Part shown: piece by piece, positions 24,089-24,541 of the stretch
Numbering within the stretch: the first letter of the stretch is position 1
How the letters are laid out: every line of letters starts with the position of its first letter
Source of the DNA: CAUTNH01 sp963540225
Lineage (GTDB): Bacteria; Bacillota_I; Bacilli_A; Acholeplasmatales; Acholeplasmataceae
Assembly (NCBI GenBank): GCA_963540225.1
Contig: CAUTNH010000010.1
Coordinates: forward strand, 1 to 24,541
DNA: 24,541 bases
Direction of reading: 5' to 3'
The notes under the pieces: model-generated
What the model saw: only the letters and a program-made list of their open reading frames with translations
What the model was told of the DNA's origin: nothing
The model's database searches: none
Made by a program: the position numbers and the translations under genes

Positions 24089-24541
24089 ATGAGATTAAAA
24101 AATAAATTATATATAAAAATAATCGCAATTTTTACTCTTTTATTAACTCTTGGAATATTTTTATATTCATGCAAAAAGCCAGATAAGAAAGTATTATTTA
24201 ATTTAAATGGCGGAAGTATTAACGGAAGCCAAAATAGTGTTGAGGTAGTAGTAAAACATGGTGAGAAAATATCAAGTGATAAGATTCCACAACCAACCAA
24301 AGAAAAAAGTAGATTACTTGGCTGGTATAATGGAGAAAACTTATTTAACTTTGATGCTGAAAAAATAGAAAAGGATATTACACTTCTTGCGAAATGGCAA
24401 GAGCAATTTTCACTAAGCCTGCCAGATAGTATAAAAACAGATAGTGTAAAAAATTTAGAAAGTATTGATAAAGATACAAATATAACACTTGAATATATCC
24501 CACAAGCAGGTAAAACAATAAAATCTTTAAAGATAAATGGT
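24089..24541 (+). CDS. Lipoprotein with Listeria-Bacteroides (InlB B-type) repeat, cut by the window end
   Basis: The first 151 residues are visible and the frame is still open at the edge. The signal peptide ends in FLYSC (Cys28). Residues 35-103 form one clear B-repeat: VLFNLNGG at the start, GWYNGENLFNFD in the middle and TLLAKW at the end. A new domain starts after it. Such repeats are stalk or spacer modules on surface proteins of gut and oral bacteria. AAGGAGG (24075-24081) directly follows the stop of the GH18 gene, so the two are translated from one message. This protein may act with the glycosidase, for example in binding glycan or protein substrates, but nothing visible proves it. 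Confidence 0.88.
   Translation, partial: MRLKNKLYIKIIAIFTLLLTLGIFLYSCKKPDKKVLFNLNGGSINGSQNSVEVVVKHGEKISSDKIPQPTKEKSRLLGWYNGENLFNFDAEKIEKDITLLAKWQEQFSLSLPDSIKTDSVKNLESIDKDTNITLEYIPQAGKTIKSLKING

Noticed and set aside
1..24541. CRISPR arrays, insertion sequences, phage genes
   Set aside because: I looked for regularly spaced direct repeats, transposase motifs and integrase genes and saw none.

Overview
The window comes from a very AT-rich (about one quarter G+C by eye) bacterium of Bacilli or Mollicutes type, most like the uncultured gut lineages near RF39, Izemoplasmatales or Acholeplasmatales. Five things support this: the gene order rluB-cmk-S1-der-gpsA-hup, which is a Firmicutes arrangement; a perfect CIRCE element (HrcA operator) in front of a ClpB that lacks its N-terminal domain, as in mycoplasmas; a consensus CcpA cre site; several short lipoprotein signal peptides; and strong AAGGAGG ribosome binding sites. 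Conserved tryptophans are encoded by TGG and one gene ends in TGA, so the standard bacterial code fits better than the Mycoplasma code.

Layout. 1-3701 (+): the 3' part of a very large surface protein built of degenerate beta-rich repeat modules; it shares one hairpin terminator with the converging gene. 8907-3733 (-): an operon of a duplicated DUF1538 membrane protein, a tandem PII-like signalling protein and a 1016-residue coiled-coil protein of unknown function. 8908-9188: divergent intergenic region with a conspicuous palindrome. 9189-10594 (+): a HAD phosphatase, tRNA-Pro(CGG) and efp (elongation factor P), closed by a terminator. 10634-16973 (+): housekeeping run rluB, cmk, S1-domain protein, der, gpsA, hup, then an ankyrin-repeat gene broken by a frameshift. 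16974-17202: intergenic region with a comparatively GC-rich, structured stretch that could be a small RNA on the minus strand. 17203-20600 (+): two tandem, diverged paralogous lipoproteins. 22802-20691 (-): clpB under a near-ideal promoter and CIRCE. 22994-24541 (+): a cre-associated lipoprotein resembling endo-beta-N-acetylglucosaminidase H (GH18), followed by the start of a lipoprotein with a Listeria-Bacteroides (InlB B-type) repeat.

How the parts may work together. The surface genes (giant repeat protein, two lipoprotein pairs) suggest a wall-less or thin-walled host-associated cell that displays lipoproteins and trims N-glycans under carbon catabolite control. The DUF1538-PII pair looks like a PII-controlled membrane transporter; the translationally coupled giant coiled-coil gene at its end is the best candidate for something undescribed. 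The tRNA-Pro/efp neighbourhood joins EF-P with its cognate tRNA. All assignments are from reading the sequence; no database search was run.
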